From JBFHDX01 sp041584475 (GTDB lineage Bacteria > Pseudomonadota > Alphaproteobacteria > UBA8366 > JADFVY01), in contig JBFHDX010000045.1 in assembly GCA_041584475.1 (NCBI GenBank), forward strand, positions 1 through 28,042: a DNA stretch of 28,042 nucleotides. The letters are read 5' to 3'. The position numbers were made by a program, and so were the translations under genes. The stretch's first letter is position 1. Every line of letters begins with the position of its first letter. Positions 26,573 through 28,042 of this stretch are shown here, piece by piece. The notes under the pieces were generated by a model. That model was not told the DNA's origin and searched no databases. It saw only the letters and a program-made list of their open reading frames with translations.

Positions 26573-27688
26573 ATGCCTTGGTCCAATCAGAATGGCGGCG
26601 GCCCCTGGGGTGGCGGCGGTGGCGGCGGTGGCGGCAAGGGCCCGTGGGGCGGCGGCGGCGAACCGCCGGACATCGAGGAACTGCTGCGGCGCAGCCAGGA
26701 CCGCGTCAAGAAATACGTGCCGAGCGGGGGCTCGGGCCGATTGATCGCGCTGCTCGTGGTGGTTGCCGCGGTCGCCTGGGTCGCGGTCGGCGGTTTCTAC
26801 AAGGTGGAGGCCGACGAACAGGGCATCGAGTTGATCTTCGGCAAGTGGATCAACACCACGGGCCCCGGCCTGCACTGGAACCCGCCGCCACCGTTCGGCG
26901 ACGTCGAGAAACCGAAGGTGACGCAGGTCAACAAGATCGACATCGGCTACGAGAGCTTCGGCGGCACGCGCGGCCGCCCCGGCGGGCAGCGCGACAAGCC
27001 CGAGGAGAGCCTGATCCTGACCGGCGACCAGAACATCGTCGACATCGACTTCACCGTCCTTTGGAAGATCAAGGACGCCGGCAATTACCTGTTCAACATC
27101 CGCAATCCAGACGTAACGGTGAAGGTGGTGGCCGAGAGCGCCATGCGCGAGGTGGTCGGGCAGACGAGCTTCGACCGCGCGGTGACGATCGGCCGCGAGG
27201 ACATCGAGCAGGGCACGCGCGAATTGCTGCAGGCGATCCTCGACGATTACGCGGCCGGCATCGAGATCACCGGCGTGCAGCTGCAGCAGTCCGATCCGCC
27301 GAAGGAGGTCATCGACGCTTTCAACGACGTGCAACGTGCGCGCCAGGACAAGGAGCGGCTGCAGAACGAGGCGCAGGCCTATGCGAATTCGATCGTTCCC
27401 GAGGCCCGTGGCCAGGCGGAACAGATGATCCAGGACGCAACCGCGTACCGCGAGCGCCAGGTCAACGAAGCCGAGGGTGAGGCGCAGCGGTTTCTTTCGG
27501 TCTACGAGGCCTACCGACTGGCGCCGGAGGTGACGCGTCGGCGCATGTATCTCGAGACGATGGGCGAGATCTTCAGCCGCGCCAACAAGGTCATCATCGA
27601 CCCGAGCGCCGAGGGTAGCGGCGTCGTCCCGTATTTGCCGCTGCCGGAGCTGCAGCGCCGTGCGGTGCAGCCCGCCAACAATAAATAG
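26573..27688 (+). CDS. hflK: HflK, FtsH protease modulator subunit
   Basis: With HflC it forms the large membrane complex that surrounds and restrains the FtsH protease. The 371-residue protein has a Gly-rich cytoplasmic N-terminus (PWSNQNGGGPWGGGGGG, residues 2-30), a single membrane helix (about 55-76, RLIALLVVVAAVAWVAVGGFY) and the periplasmic SPFH/prohibitin domain (about 77-280) with the conserved EQGIELIFGKWINTTGPGLHWNPP. A long coiled-coil (about 265-330) and a C-terminal tail with IIDPSAEGSGVVPYLPL follow. The ATG at 26573 has AGGAAG 8 bp upstream. hflC starts 18 bp after the stop, the usual hflKC operon. Confidence 0.96.
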   Translation: MPWSNQNGGGPWGGGGGGGGGKGPWGGGGEPPDIEELLRRSQDRVKKYVPSGGSGRLIALLVVVAAVAWVAVGGFYKVEADEQGIELIFGKWINTTGPGLHWNPPPPFGDVEKPKVTQVNKIDIGYESFGGTRGRPGGQRDKPEESLILTGDQNIVDIDFTVLWKIKDAGNYLFNIRNPDVTVKVVAESAMREVVGQTSFDRAVTIGREDIEQGTRELLQAILDDYAAGIEITGVQLQQSDPPKEVIDAFNDVQRARQDKERLQNEAQAYANSIVPEARGQAEQMIQDATAYRERQVNEAEGEAQRFLSVYEAYRLAPEVTRRRMYLETMGEIFSRANKVIIDPSAEGSGVVPYLPLPELQRRAVQPANNK

Positions 27689-27706
27689 CCGCGAGGGAGC
27701 AAGACC

Positions 27707-28042
27707 ATGGGAAAGAACATGCTTGTAGCCGTCCTGGTGCTCGTCGTGCTGGCACTCTTCGCGGCCGGCTCGTTCCTGTTCACCGTTCATCAGAGCCAAC
27801 AGGCTATCGTCCTGCGCTTCGGCGAACCGAAGCGCGTGATAAAGGAGCCTGGCCTGCGGTGGAAGTACCCGGTGGCCGAGGACGTCGTGTTCTACGACAG
27901 GCGCGTTCTCGATCTCGATCCGCCGGCGGTGCAGGTGCAGCTGATCGACAAGAAGCGCATCAATGTCGATGCCTATACCCGGTACCGCATCACGGATCCG
28001 CTGCTGTTCTTCCAGTCGGTGCGCACCGAGAACAATTTCCAG
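27707..28042 (+). CDS. hflC: HflC, FtsH protease modulator subunit, 3' end outside the window
   Basis: The first 112 residues of HflC, running off the window. An N-terminal membrane helix (about 3-23, KNMLVAVLVLVVLALFAAGSF) precedes the SPFH domain, which opens with the conserved QQAIVLRFGEPKRVIKEPGLRWKYP and continues with FYDRRVLDLDPP and YTRYRITDPLLFFQSV. GAGGGAG lies about 7 bp before the ATG at 27707. It is translated from the same mRNA as hflK, 18 bp upstream, and the two proteins assemble together around FtsH. Confidence 0.95.
   Translation, partial: MGKNMLVAVLVLVVLALFAAGSFLFTVHQSQQAIVLRFGEPKRVIKEPGLRWKYPVAEDVVFYDRRVLDLDPPAVQVQLIDKKRINVDAYTRYRITDPLLFFQSVRTENNFQ

Overview
The window is a GC-rich (roughly two thirds G+C by eye) chromosomal segment of an alphaproteobacterium. 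The evidence for the class is a circularly permuted, two-piece tmRNA gene, the alphaproteobacterial form of SspB, DUF4169 and DUF2189 proteins, a ribbon-helix-helix protein of the alphaproteobacterial type, ThyX, a Rhodospirillales-like CheW N-terminus and glutathione-dependent formaldehyde dehydrogenase. Nothing looks like a prophage, plasmid, insertion sequence or CRISPR array. Most genes are core or house-keeping, set in short operons, and coding density is high. No tRNA or rRNA gene was seen.

Left part (1-9600). A truncated hypothetical gene is followed by a 360-bp gap holding three hairpin repeats whose flanks are conserved but whose stems differ. Next comes the RNase P RNA gene (rnpB, minus strand) with a clear promoter. 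A minus-strand cluster encodes a DUF3750 membrane protein, a DjlA-like TerB/J-domain co-chaperone and an AmpD-type amidase. Divergent from it is a promoter with a perfect 12-bp palindrome. It drives a fused hydantoinase/5-oxoprolinase gene (HyuA-HyuB) that overlaps a MarR/COG5631-type regulator gene. A GT87-type membrane glycosyltransferase and a CBS-pair protein follow on the minus strand.

Middle part (9700-19500). Genes encode an FAD-linked D-lactate/glycolate-type dehydrogenase, a DUF4169-DUF2189 pair and a 1100-residue AsmA protein whose 3' end overlaps a convergent ribbon-helix-helix gene. An unusual CheW protein comes next. Its normal CheW domain continues in frame into about 440 residues of disordered acidic sequence with two families of tandem repeats, then a lysine-rich histone-H1-like tail. 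A small His-rich secreted protein and an OmpA-type lipoprotein close this part.

Right part (19500-28042). The SsrA proteolysis module sits here: permuted ssrA (tag ANDNEMALAA) directly upstream of sspB, with an intrinsic terminator after sspB. Downstream on the plus strand are an EEP-family phosphatase/nuclease, thyX, two tandem L,D-transpeptidase paralogues and a 70-residue protein. On the minus strand are the class III alcohol dehydrogenase and the Mrp/ApbC iron-sulfur carrier. Divergent from mrp, across a 20-bp near-palindrome, are hflK and a truncated hflC. The HflKC complex controls the FtsH protease, so the right end is rich in protein quality-control genes (ssrA, sspB, hflKC); djlA lies further left.

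The strongest candidates for something undescribed are the CheW fusion with its polyampholyte tail and the variable-stem hairpin repeats downstream of rnpB.
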